From Formicarius rufipectus (lineage: Eukaryota; Chordata; Aves; Passeriformes; Formicariidae), in contig VXAU01001246.1 in assembly GCA_013399695.1 (NCBI GenBank), positions 861,405-925,404 of the forward strand: 64,000 nt of DNA. The letters are read 5' to 3'. The first letter of the stretch is position 1. Each line of letters starts with the position of its first letter. Under the pieces are notes generated by a model that was given only the letters and a program-made list of their open reading frames with translations, searched no databases and was not told the origin of the DNA. Both the position numbers and the translations under genes were made by a program. Positions 49,420 to 61,640 of this stretch are shown here, one piece after another.

Positions 49420-49743
49420 GTAATTTTTAAAGAAATACTGACTGGACTTATCTAATATTGTGCTTGCATTTTTCTGGTCATGAGTACTTCTAGTCCCAAT
49501 ATGCTTTGCAATTTACTACACTTAAACAACATTTCCCTCCCTGTATTCCCAGCAGAGAATGCCCTCAGGTAGCTTCTTCCTTTGTCCCTTCTGAAGGGAA
49601 AGATGAAAGCACCATTCAGGATATGTTTTCTTTTCAGAACATTTTTGCTCTGTTTTGCTACTTCCAAAGAAAACGATCCCATTTTGACAGGGCTTTGACT
49701 GAGGGGATGGGCTCCTCACTGCCTCTCAGGACCAGGGCTGGTA

Positions 49744-49860
49744 TGTGAGACCCTGTGCTGACGGTAACAGACCACATCTGTGTCCTCTGAGATCAGGCTT
49801 CTCACAAAGCCTTTAATTACATGAACCAGGGGTTTATAAAGACACAAGGGGGTGGAGCTG
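49744..49860 (-). mobile_element. LTR-like 3' part, minus strand
   Basis: Read on the minus strand the order is a TATA box (TTTATAAA, 49833-49840), then ATTAAAG about 17 bases on (an ATTAAA-type poly(A) signal), then a short R/U5-like region ending GGTCTCACA at 49744. The compact TATA-to-poly(A)-to-CA arrangement is characteristic of ERVL-like LTRs. The 5' boundary and the target-site duplication were not found, so it may be truncated. No retroviral coding sequence accompanies it. Confidence 0.4.
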
Positions 49861-49899
49861 GGGGGAGAGTGGTTGGCTCAGGAACCTGGTTAGCAAATA

Positions 49900-52762
49900 T
49901 AAGGTGAGAATGATGAGGTTATGACTTATTCTGCAAGTCATTTAGATGCTTTTAAATACAGTAGTCATACTGAGAGAAGGAAATATAAGTTTGTGTTTAT
50001 ATCTTCCATGGTTTATTTAATTTGCTTTCTGTAGTTTGCAATTTCAGTACTAAAATCACCACATTCTGTTCTAGAACTTTTCATTTGTTGAGTGAAGTTT
50101 CGATTGCTTATCTGTTATTAGCATATATCTTTTCCTTTTTCCTTTTGTGTAGTTAACTTTCATTTACCTGTTGTTTACACCCTTTCCTTCCATCCAGAAT
50201 GAAAATATTTCTTCTGCACTGCATTCACAATCACCATCTTCATTATTAATTCTGAGAATAGCATTACTAATGGATTCATTTTAATTTTTGTCACTTAAAA
50301 ACAAGTTCATTGTCTGATGAGATACAATTCATTTCATATGCATTTTAAGAGCCTTTATTTTCGTTCTTTTAAACAATCTTTTCTCATTATTGGTAAAAAG
50401 ACAATATATTAATAGATTAAGATTCTCTTTATTCCTTGTACACTTTTTCTCTGTTACTTGTGTGTCTATACATACCTCTGGAAGAAAATTTCTCAAGGGA
50501 TTTTCAGTTTATTTTATTTTAAGAATTCAAATGGTTAATTGTTTGCCCTGTATTGATCTGGATATTTTACTTTAAAGGTCTTTGAGGTCAACAAATTAAA
50601 AGTTCTACTAAAATAAAGTATTTATTTTAACATAAGAACCCTTCTTCATCATCTCAAACACACAGTCATACATAATTCACCCATTTTTCAGGTATCTTCA
50701 GAAGTGGTTTATAAAAAAAAAAAAAACACAGGCTTTTTACCTCTTTTCTATTGGTGCAGTTCTGTTGACTTGAAGTTATATCCATTAGTCTGACCAGGCT
50801 TTTTGACACTCTGTGCATCCTACTTAGTACTTATACATAGATTTCTTAAAGGTGCTTCTAAAGAAGAATGATTTTGACTTTATGATCTGGTCCTTCACTA
50901 TTTGTTAGAATACAGCAGTGGATGGAGGTGCATACATGTACACTCATATGCTAATTAAAGAAAACCACCCTTAGTCTATTGGAGAAAACATTTTTGTTTC
51001 TCCTGGAGTTTTCAATACTTTTCATAGAATCAAAAGGCTAGCTGCAGCTCAGTGTAAGTTAGCTTGTAACTTAAGTGAGAAAGAATTGGTTTTTACTTCA
51101 AGACATAAGCCCAGAGAATTTCACTAATAAGGTATTAGCTACGGTTCTGAACCCTAGTGAATTTGTTGCATACAAATATGTGAATTTTTTAAAGTATGAC
51201 ATTGTAATGATGGCTAAAAATGTATGATTTAAAGTATTTCAAGTTTATTAGTACAGCATAATCACTAAGAAAATACTCTAGAGTCCGTAAAGTATTGAAT
51301 GTAGTCAACTAAAATATCTTTTTATTGCAAGAATTATTGGGAATGTGAGCCTCTGGAACTTGACATATGTAAAGCTATTCTTTCAGCTTAACACAAATAT
51401 GATTTCATTAATTGACTGTCATTATATATTTGTAGAATATCTGGCTGGAAAATAGTTCTAGATGATTTGTATAAAATGAGATTTATTCTAAATTAGATGT
51501 TTATTAATCAGTCCTTCTCATACAAGTGTATGCTTGGCTTTTAATATTTGGAAAGAGCAGTGTCATATGGTATTCTCTGAAGTGCTTTAATTTTATTTAA
51601 AACATTTTACTTCTAACTTCATTTAAAAAGACATTGTGGAAAACTGATGTTTTGTTAATCAATCCAAATCCTGAAACGTGATAAATGTGATACTTTTTAG
51701 CTCTGTTAGCACGTAATAATCATTAAGAGTTCAAGAGAATATTGACTTGTTTGTTAGTGTCTTAGTTTGTTTACATGGCAGTTAAAAGAAGAAATTTGAG
51801 AAAAGAAGTGTCTAAAAGGAGAAAAGAAAACTTTTTTGTTGGATGTGTAATGTATCATCCAAAATAAAATGATTTATTAAACAAGCTTTCTAACAGATAA
51901 GATGACTTTTTTGAACATTTGTCCCATCCTTTATTTTTTTCATCCACTGAATACTAAGACTGCTAATGACCCATTGAGCTATAGACTCTAAAATACCAGT
52001 ACTTTTTCACAGGGCTGTGGCATGGAGACCTGTTACAAATCTGCAGTTTTAAGAGAGTAAATTGATTTTCCCCAACCCCACTCACAGTTTAGCAAAAATA
52101 ACCACAAAGCTTGGGTTTGGACCACAAAAGCAAACACAGGACAAATTACGCTAGTTCTGTCTTCCTGTTCATTTGCTGACTGGCAACCTCTTACTCTGTT
52201 AGCAGCTAACAGGGTAAGAATGGACATCAGATCTGTTCCAACATGAGCAGTTATGCTTTTTTTCCCCCCCCATTCTGGATAGGATTTTTCCTTCATGATG
52301 AAGAAAATGTTTTCTCTTGGCTCTTCCCCCCCGTGCTGTTCTGAGGCAACATCCCCTCTATTGGAAAGGAATTGGTGGTGCTTGGCAGGCTCTTCATATC
52401 ACATGTGCCTTGATGGGTTTCGATCTGTGTCAATGCCTGGTATGATGTGTATTTGGCTGCACAAATATCTGGACTGAGGTGTGGATGAAAGCGGACTGGA
52501 GGTGAGCAGAACTGTGTTAGTACATGTGCCCTTTTGATCAGCTGTATTAGTGGAGATATGAATCCTCCAATGATATCAGTTACGCCAGCTCTGGTCACTG
52601 AATATGCAATGCAAGCCTGCATAGATTTTGCTGCCTAAATAGGAGAATTTAATACATCCACTATTCTGTATTCCTAATCTATTATATTCCTATTACTGCA
52701 GAGAACAACCAAATCTTTTTGAGACCCTTGGCAGGTACATACTTGGGACGAGATTTAACTCT
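49900..52762. other. AT-rich stretch, nothing recognised
   Basis: Unique AT-rich DNA. A 109-codon minus frame (52293-52622) in a slightly GC-richer patch has no recognisable motif or flanking signal. Confidence 0.5.
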
Positions 52763-52853
52763 GTGGGTGTTGGTTTTTTGTGTGTTGTTGTTGTTTTGTT
52801 TGTTTGGGGTTTTTTGTGTTTTCGGGTTTTTTTTGTGGTTTTTTTGGTTTTTT
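52763..52853. repeat. G/T-rich low-complexity tract
   Basis: TTGTTGTTG and GGGTTTTTT units, the same class as 37777-37939, on the same strand. Confidence 0.9.
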
Positions 52854-53934
52854 TCCCCAAAGGTAAGAAACAGATTTAGGTATCTCAATTACCCATGCTT
52901 TAATGATGTAAGCCATCCACTGACTTTGGTAATATTACAGAAGTTTGAATCCACTACCCATGAACCGTGAGATATGAAAAATGTAGGGGAGGGTATAAAG
53001 GAAGTCAAGACTTTGGGCTAAATGGTTTAGAACTTTTCCAGACTAACATTAAATAAAAGCACAAATAGTGAGGAGAAAGTATACTCAAAAGAAAATTATA
53101 TCAGTAAAACTGTGTGTAAATAGGCTATACAAAGTATTGCACTCCCATGATAATACATACACATTTTATGGCCAGGAATTCCATAACAACTTTGCATAGC
53201 AAATAGTTTCATACAGCAAAAGGCTTTTCTATCCTTATAAAAAAATGTGTTTTAAATTCACAAACATATCCTGGTAATGAGAGACATTAATTAGAATATA
53301 GATGAAAAATATAAATAAGACATTATGGGATCTGTAATTTCCAAAATAGGTTGCAGTGATTCCTTAGAGATATATTTGAAAACTGTGATGGAACAAATAA
53401 AGATCATGGTCTTAATGATTCAAAATAGAAATCAATTTTTAACCATGATACAGTTAATAGGACTAATTAAGAACAATACTCTGAAACTAAAGACAAAAAC
53501 AGAGGGGGGAAAAAAATAACAGAGACAGTGCTATTGCAAGGTATAAATCCCAGCACCACTCATGTGCATGCTTGGGAATTGAATTAACTACACTCTGCCT
53601 GACTTAAAAAACCTTACCAAACTGATACTGCTTTTTTGTTAAGACTGTTTCTAACTGTAAATTACTTGCTGTGATAAAACTGAGTAGACCTTAAAGTCTC
53701 TACTCCCAGATCAAAAAGGGCTGGTGTAGAGAAAGAGGAGAGAAAAATTATCATGTTTCCCATTCAGATTGAAAAATGCATATATATATATATGTATGTG
53801 TGTATTACTGATGGAAACGAGGATCCATTATGGATCCTTAAGCAACTCTGTTCAACCACAAGAATCATTTTCTTAGTACATCCTTAGGGCCAATATTGGT
53901 AAAGTGAATTTGTAATCTTTGAGTGTTCTTCACT

Positions 53935-54595
53935 TTGAGTTGTTCTTCATCCTTTTTTCCCCCTCTCTGCCCCTTCTCACCATCCACTGATCTTTGTCTC
54001 TGCCTTTCTTCTTTGCTTTTCTTCTTTCTCCTCATGTTTCTACTCTTCTTCTCATTTGCTTTTCTTCTCTTATCCTCTCTCCCATCCCTTCCTCTCTCTC
54101 TACCCATTTCTGCCCTTCTCGTAACCTTCTCTGATCTTCTCCTTTGCTGTTTTCCTCTTTTTTGTCCTTTTTCTCTGCTCATCATCGCCACTGTTCTCTG
54201 CCCTTGTCTGCCCTTCTTTCTGTCCTTCATCTACCTTCTCTGACCTTCTCCTTTGCCCTTCTACCTCATTCATCTCCACCCATCTTCACTGTTCTGTCCC
54301 ATCTGCTCAGCTCTGTCTGCCTGTCTGACCTTCTCTGAAGTTCATTCAACTTTTCTGACCTTCTCCACCCTTCTATTTTTACCTCTTCTTTTACCTCTCC
54401 CCATCCCCACTCTTCTCTGCTTTTCTTTTCTACTTTTCTTCCTTGCCTTTTCACCCTTCTTTGCCTGTTTTTGCCTTTCTTTGTTTTTCTCTGCTGTGCT
54501 CTCTCCTGCCTCTGCCCTTTTTTGACATACTTTGACCTTCCCAGCCCTTCACAGTCCCCTCTTCTTTTGGCCACTTAGTCTTTGCCTGCTCATCT
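53935..54595. repeat. Pyrimidine-rich degenerate tandem tract of about 660 bases
   Basis: The plus strand is overwhelmingly C and T. Recurring words such as CTCTGACCTTCTCC, TTTGCCCTTCT and TCTCTGCCC suggest an eroded minisatellite with a unit of roughly 12-24 bases. The minus strand is correspondingly purine-rich. The open frames on both strands (up to 121 codons, K/R/E-rich or F/L/S-rich) are products of the composition. Confidence 0.85.
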
Positions 54596-54599
54596 CGAC

Positions 54600-57480
54600 A
54601 TACAGTTAATTCCTGTTCATCTGCTTGTCTTTTATTTTAATTATCCCTTTAAGGTGTCTGTGCAGTGTTTCTAGGAAACATGAAATGCAACGAGGCCCTA
54701 TTCTTTAATTCAACCTGTAATGTAATGTAGTTTGTAGAAAAAACCCACAAAACAAACCAAAGTTGCTCTGATTGTGTTGCTTAGAATAAAAATATGACAG
54801 CATTAATTAGAAACCATTAGACATAAGATTCTCAGAGATCCCCTTGTATGTAGGTGCTGCAGGTAGAGACAGGTTTTGGGCAGGCAGGGAAGCGGTCTTA
54901 CTTACTGTTTCTTGTATCTTCACATAGGTGATGAGTATGTGCAATGTATAACCTGAAGCAGTTCACACCCCTTGGTACTCCAACAGAATAGCAAAGAGTG
55001 GAGTTGCTTACTTTGTTAGCAACTCAGCATTCACAGATCAGTAGTAAAAGTTTGGGGAGGAATTATTTATACCTGTAATACTCAACTAAAATTCTGGTGT
55101 GCTTGTATACAAGCTTGCTTTGGTGTCATCACAACAGGCTCCTGTGTCTCAAGAGCCCCTTGTGATACTGCTAACATCCAGGACAAAGATCCCCCCAAAC
55201 TTTGTTTCATCTCATACTCTTAAAAGAAGGAAGACAGACAAGGAAAAGTTCCCATAATTTAACTGTATGTTTTTTCTACTTAAATCCCAAATGACCAATT
55301 CCATGACACGGTCTTGTTTGGAATTGCACCTCTTTTAACTTTTTAATGGGCAAAGTAGGACTTTGCAAAAAGTGCAATAGAAAAGGCAACATTATTCTTA
55401 GGTGAATCAAACACAGGAGCTGGAGGTCATTTGTGCATTTGAAACCTGTATTCAAATTCATCATTTAATAAGAGGATAAAAGATGGATTATATATCTGTA
55501 TTTTGCCAAAAAGTTATGTAGATAGATACTTTTTTTTTCTGGTGCAGGAAAGGCATCTCAGAACCACTTAATAGAAGCCTAGTAAATGTTATTTACTTTC
55601 TGAAAGCCTTTTATTTTCTAGCTGAATCCCAGTATTTCCATTAACAGGCTACTGTGCTGTGCAAAATGAAATAGAAGAAATTTTCAATTATTTATAAACT
55701 ACTTATGTCAGTATATAATACTCTCATCAACTCATGCTACAGTGTAATAGTCACCTAGATATTTACATGGAACTTAATAAATATATTAAGCAATATATAT
55801 TTTACCTTATTAGTTTCAATATGAGCTGAAACTGTATTGGCAGCACAATTTAGCATTTGTAATATGCCACTTTCTGAAATTAATCACTTTTATTTGTATG
55901 TTTTTAAACATCTTTGTGGGAGAGAGTTATACCATTCATCAGTCTGAAATGCTGTATTGTTGTCATTCTCTACATGGCATGCCATTTAAACAATCACCTT
56001 CTGATCTTAATAATATATAATCGTAATGATAGAAGGCGATTATATCATAATAAAACCTTTTTCTAAGTAAGGTTTTCCTATTACTTACTCCAGAATACAG
56101 AGTTGAGTTTTGGCAGGGTTCACATACAAATACCTCCTACTGAAACCCCTATGGCTGTGCTGTCACCGCCTAGGTCAGCCCAGCTTCCAAACTGAGCAAA
56201 AGAGGTGTTGGTAGGGCTGTCCTTGCAATCTACAGTGGTGGGAATTTGTTGACCTAAAGTGTGTAGGCACAGAGCTTCCTCTGGCATGCTAGTGAGCTAT
56301 CCACTGGTGCTTGGGAGAAAGGTGTCAGTCAGATAATTCCCAGCATATGTGGCAAGGAAAATGACTATTTTAATTTTATGGTACAGATTTGAGTCACAAC
56401 AAATGTACAAAGTAGGAGAATTGTTTGCATAGATGATGTAGTTTTCCCTCTCTTCCTTTGTTTCCTCTTGTGCAGCACCAGAGAATGATAAGAGTTACAT
56501 AATTACAGTAAGTAGGATGGTAGTTCCTTAGCAGCTTTTTGTCTTGGTTCAGAAGTCTACCACTGTAGTGACAGGGAGGATGAGTTTGAATAATTTCTGT
56601 TAGATAGAAAACAAGCAATCCAGCATGCCCAAATGGTCTCTTCAGAGATTCTGTGTAAGAGCATAGAAGATAAGGTTACTTCTGAGAAACTGTGAAGTAT
56701 GGACCCTCAGTAATATTGCTGTAATAGAATGCAGACTTCTGGCTTCACAAAACACAATTGTTGCTAGAAATATTCAAAAGCAAACAACAATTTTCTGCCA
56801 AAAGAAAATAAGTAAGGGTGAGAATATGAGCGTTGTGGGATTTTAAAGATCTTGGTTAACATTTCAGACTCAAGCAGCACCAGTGAGAGATACATGCCCA
56901 TTAAATACCAAGTTCTGCATATGACACATGCAGCAGCAGCAGAGCTCTACAGGTGGGTGAGAGTGCAAAAAAGTAGAAGTGAACTGAAAGTGTCTGATGT
57001 GGGGAACTTGACTTTTTTCCTGTTGAACACACAACTACCCGTTCAGAAGACAGCTTTTGCTTCTGCTGAAGTCACAGTAGTACCAGTGAATTTATGGGCA
57101 TGAAAACCAAGAAACAAAACATGAAACTAGAGTTCATGTAGTGCAAATTGGAGATTGTAATGAGGTGGGTGGCACATCTTTGCCACACTGTTGTTCCATT
57201 TTTTGCTTTGAAATGAATATAAAATTTATTTCCCCCCCCCAATGTTATTCTAAAGCTTTAATCCACAAAAAGTGGGATTGTTCCAAGCGAAGTGCTTTAC
57301 TAACAGATGTTGTAAAACATGTCTGCAGGCTCTTGTGCTGCTATTCCAGACCTTCACATAAGATTTACTATATTCAGTTAATATGGTCAGATTTTGGCAT
57401 GAAATATGGGGGATTTTTAACAAGTCAGAAATATTTTTCTCTTGAGGCTTAAAAAGATCAGAGTTCCTGAATATAAAGGG
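54600..57480. other. AT-rich stretch, nothing firm
   Basis: No recognised gene. A slightly GC-richer patch at about 56080-56330 and a C-run at 57232-57240 are the only compositional features. Confidence 0.5.
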
Positions 57481-57661
57481 AAAAACAAAACAAGCACCCC
57501 TCCTCTCCCCCTCCCCCCTCAACAAAAAAAAAAAAAACAAAAACAAACAAAAAAAACCACCAAAACAGACAAACAAAAACAACCCCACAGCAAGACAACA
57601 ACAACAAAAAAAAAACCTAAAGCAAGCAAACAACCCCAAAGCAACCCACAACAACCAAAAA
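57481..57661. repeat. A/C-rich low-complexity tract with a C-rich head
   Basis: It begins with a C-rich run (CCCCTCCTCTCCCCCTCCCC, about 57497-57516) and continues as AAAC, AACAAC and AAACCACC units. The class is that of 5535-5781. A 177-codon minus frame across it is compositional. Confidence 0.9.
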
Positions 57662-60600
57662 TCCTGGATATAGATGTCTAGGCTTTCCAAATCTGCAACA
57701 GATTTGATCACTGGAGCTACAAGCTGAAGCAGTTGTGAGAAATTTTGGCGCTTTCCAAGTGTCATGGACCTAACAGTTGGCATGGTAGACAGAGTATATT
57801 CAAAATCTGGAAAGCATCTGACAGCACATCATGTAAACTATAGCAGCTAAACTGAGAATAAGTGATATATCATTTGCAGTTGTCCCTGTGTAGAGTAAGA
57901 TGATTCTGCGACTGTGAATAAGACAGATATTTTTAAATGAAAAATACAGTAAAACTGCATGTAAACACATACCCTGTATGTTGCTGCCTTCATCTTAAAA
58001 GGCAGGTCTAAAAATGGTGATAATGGAAACAGTAAAGATTGCATCCATGAGCTTGCATCAAATTCTTTCAAGTAACTCTTTTTGCTTATACTTTGGTTTG
58101 ATCTGCCTATCACAAGTTAAAGACCTGTGACTTCAACTGTGATTTTTTTTTTTTTTTCCCTGAATTTTTTCCCCTCTTAGAAGACTTAATTCAGTCTGTG
58201 CCCTCTGTCTAGACCCATTTTATTACCTCTGGTATTAAAACACTTTATTCTCAATTGCCATCTCTAAATGTGCTCAGTACAATTTGCCTGTCACTTACTT
58301 TGGAAGTACATTAAAAAAAAAATGAAAAAAAAGTTGAAGAAAAAAAAATCTGGCTTAAACAGAATCCCTTCAAGGTTGTTTATTGTTCAGTCACTGAGAA
58401 GAGAACAATGTAATATACGTTATGTGGTTTAGGAGAATTAACCACATCTGTGACAGAAGCAGCAAGAAATGAGGAGGTAGAAAGTATTGCTTGGGGGTCC
58501 AGGAAAGGAACAGGCTTTTAAAGCGATAAAAGGAGCTTTGGTGTCAGCACCCACTCTTGCACTCCTGGATTAGGCAGAGGCCTTCAATTTATACACGCAT
58601 GAATGGAAAGGAGTAGCCAGTGTAGTGACAACACAGAAATTAGGACCTGAAGAGAGACCTGTTCCATACTGCTGCATGCGACTTGATCTGGTTGCAGCAG
58701 CAACACCAGCCTGTATTCAATCAGCAGTGGCCACCACATCAGAAAGGAAGCTACCCCCTTATTCTGGAACACCCTATTACAGTTTACATCCCACTTGAGG
58801 TGGAAATACTGTTGAAACAGAATGCAACATAAGCATTAAGTAGCCTTTGGGGGTCAGGCTGAGGTAAAAATCCTGATGTGTGATGTTACTTGTGCTGAAA
58901 TCAGCTTTTTAACAATTGATGTTACTCCCTAGTAGGGGAAAGGGTAAAGAGGAGTCAAAAGTTACTGTGTTCCCTTTGACATTACTAAAAAGAAAGCTCT
59001 ATAGGGAATTAAGTGGAGAGAATTGTGATGCAGCTGCGTTATTAATGATTCTTTGATCTGTGATCAATTTTTATAGCATACTGTAGCCCAGCACTATACT
59101 ATTTCTTGTTGTGTCCAATAATTGAGGGTTACAATACTTGAAAAAGCCTTACCCTCAAGTATTTCTTGTTCTTTCTTTTCTTTTACTTAACCTGTTGTCT
59201 TTGGATTTTTCTTAAATGCTTGTTTTCTCTATAGGAGTCCTGTATTGGTTATTCTTAATGTATTAAGTCAGATTATAAATGAATGATTAACACCAAAAGA
59301 ATGCAATTTTGAATTCAAGTAGAGTCAAGCAGCTGCCTACTTTTTTTTTTTTTTTTTTTTTTAGGGAATTAAATTCCTAAAAAGGAATTTGGTGTATGTT
59401 ATTCTCTGTGGTTATTCTCTATGGTTATATGGTATTCTCTTTCCTGTTATTTCTAATGTATTGTTTGGGCTTTTTTTTTTTTCTCCAGCCACCTAATTAA
59501 TGAAATACATTAGTTTGAGCTTCCTTGAAAAAGAAAAGGAAGGAGAAAGACAAATTTCTTGATATCCCCATTATTATTTCTGACTGTAGAGAAAGCATGA
59601 ATGTGACCTGCTTCTCTTTGATCAGTGTGTAGTCTAGGGGCCACATTTATGCCCCTATTCCATTTTCAAAACAAGGTCTGTATCACCTTTCTTTGCATCT
59701 TTCTCCCAGTATTCATATAGGCTGAAAATTGAGAACAAATTATATATTCCCTAGGAAATAATGGAGTAGGAATGTATCTGATTCTGCAACCCTAATAACT
59801 AAGGGAAAACTGTTGTCTGACTGGCAAATTGTAGAATTTGCAGATATAATCTTTAGTTTTTGAATAGATTAAACAAAAATTCTAAGCAGGAAATTATTTT
59901 TGTTTCTATTGTTGAATCACAGCATCTCTTCATAAATAGTGAAAGTTATTTACAATGTGATATCCAGAAGTAGGCTTGGTATATGTCATATGTGTATCAA
60001 TCTAGAGAGAAATATATCCATGACTTGTTTTAAATTGAATTATAAGGCTAGTTGAGAAATGTAGCAGATGCTTACTCTTAATGGCTTGAACACAAAAGTG
60101 AATGGCTGGTCCATGAATAAGTGCAGTGCACTTACACAAACTAGCAGTGGGAAAACTGAAGACAATACGTCTTCAACACAAGTCTGTTGTCTCCCATGCT
60201 TACTTATATCACTTCCGTGAAGCTTCGTCTCAGAAAATTCTGAATAAAATTCTCTGCTCAGTTCAGTTAGATATACGTATTTGTATGACTGAGTGCCTAA
60301 ATTACAGTGAGAACTGAAGAAAAATTTGCTTTACTGATTTTTTTTTTATCTTCCTCTTTCTCTCTGATGTGTGATGCATTTTGAACAAATGCATCAATTG
60401 TTCAGTAGATGAATGTTAAGACACTCTATTTCCCTCTTCAGTGGAAGGAAAGAGCTGCTCTGTTTTGTAATGTAAATAAGCTTGAAATAATAACCTTGTC
60501 TTGCTTTCATAAGTGCCAATATACTCAAATACTCTTTTTCAATATCAGTACTATGAAGAACCACTTAATTTTTTAAATCACAATAATTAGGCTACTCCTT

Positions 60601-60890
60601 TTGCTATTGATATTTTTTGTTTTCTGAAATAGCATCTAACTCCCACACACACTTTTTTTTCTTTTCTATGAAGATATTCAAACCTGGATCTCAAAATGTG
60701 TATTTTATCCAATATATTCTCCATGTGTTGTTACAGCATTCGTCACTGGTGTTACATGAACTTAAAATGCCCTGCAGACAAATTTTTGTGTTTCCATTTT
60801 GGCCTGCATTTTGCATGTAGATAGAATAATTCCAGGAAGCATAAGCATAGTGACATTAGTGGCAAACTGTGGTTTGGTCTTCCCTTTCAG
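57662..60890. other. AT-rich stretch, nothing firm
   Basis: No recognised gene. It contains a 22-base T-run at 59341-59362 followed by a GGAATTAAATTCC dyad, and a 13-base near-tandem (GTTATTCTCTGTG / GTTATTCTCTATG) at 59398-59423. Confidence 0.5.
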
Positions 60891-60987
60891 ATGGTATCTA
60901 AGTTTAGAGGAGATTAAGAAATTTGTTGGACTAGAAACCAAAGGAGGAGACAAGCCTCCTTTAAATTCAAAACAAAATTTAATTAAG
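60891..60987 (+). CDS. Candidate internal exon of 97 bases, unidentified gene
   Basis: GGTCTTCCCTTTCAG ends at 60890, a good pyrimidine tract and acceptor. AATTAAG/GTATGA supplies a donor after 60987. The exon starts by completing a codon (one base) and then holds 32 whole codons. The open frame reads WYLSLEEIKKFVGLETKGGD then KPPLNSKQNLIK. This is an ordinary-looking, charged, helix-to-loop peptide, unlike the hydrophobic or lysine-run shadows elsewhere. The frame stops two codons beyond the donor, as expected when an exon runs into an intron. I do not recognise the protein. A hairpin lies inside it (AAAGGAGG at 60940-60947 pairing with CCTCCTTT at 60955-60962). It could be a real exon on the plus strand or a fortunate open patch. 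A possible following exon in matching phase begins at 62128. Confidence 0.35.
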
Positions 60988-61139
60988 GTATGATAATGGA
61001 AAGGATAACAGTTCTTAACTACAATATTGATCTCTCTCTCTATCTATTCAAGAGAAACAAAGTAACCAGATCTGAATGACTAGTTTGTAATTAACTCTCT
61101 GAACACAATGCAGTCTCTGCTCTCATTGGGTGCAGTAAT

Positions 61140-61640
61140 ATTTACGGACAGCAGGTGGCGATGTCACTCCTTGGCCCATGCTAGGCTGCCCCCGATGGGT
61201 GGGTGGAGAGGTCTGGCATGTCTCTCTGGGATGGGCAGTATGGAATCAGTGGGAAACCCCACTCAGAGAGGGAGGAGCTGAGATCCTTTTCTGGGGGCAA
61301 AACTCTCTCCCAGTCCTTGGCTGGAGGGGGGATGATGCTGAGCTGGGCTGCTGGGAATGCAGCAGGGTCTCCCTGCACCCTGGCCGACAGTTGTCAGTTC
61401 TCTCAGGAAACCTGCTGCAAAAGCCCTGGGTAGCAAATCTCTCTCTCTCCATCTCTCTCTCTGAAGCACCGGGATCTCCAAAACCCAGGGATTGGAAATG
61501 GGAGAAAGGGAAGGAGACCAAACCCACAAGACAGAGGCTCTCTGAAGGAGACATCTATCTTCCACAGCAGTCCTCGTCCCCTGCCAACCAAAAACCCAGT
61601 GTGCTTTTCCCTTTACCACACCCGTCCCAGTGATCAAAGT
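61140..61640. other. GC-richer island, unidentified
   Basis: About 500 bases clearly richer in G and C than the flanks, with few CpG, a TCTCTC run (61438-61463) and overlapping open frames on both strands (151 codons plus, 132 and 102 codons minus). I recognise no protein, LTR ends or repeat family. It may be an unclassified repeat or a regulatory island. Open frames in four phases argue against a single coding sequence. Confidence 0.5.
61148..61161 (+). promoter_or_regulatory. CTCF-like binding motif
   Basis: ACAGCAGGTGGCGA matches the CTCF core CCASYAGRKGGCRS at 12 of 14 positions, differing at the first and last. It stands at the edge of the GC-richer island. Confidence 0.4.

Noticed and set aside
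51020..51050. TCATAGAATCAAAAGGCTAG, resembling a CR1 3' octamer
   Set aside because: The similarity covers only about 10 bases and no further CR1 sequence follows.
53865..54574. Open frames of 90-121 codons on both strands
   Set aside because: Stop-poor pyrimidine/purine composition explains them; frames are open on both strands at once.
57250..57783. 177-codon minus-strand frame
   Set aside because: It runs through the T/G side of the A/C-rich tract and is mostly C, F, L and G repeats with no domain.
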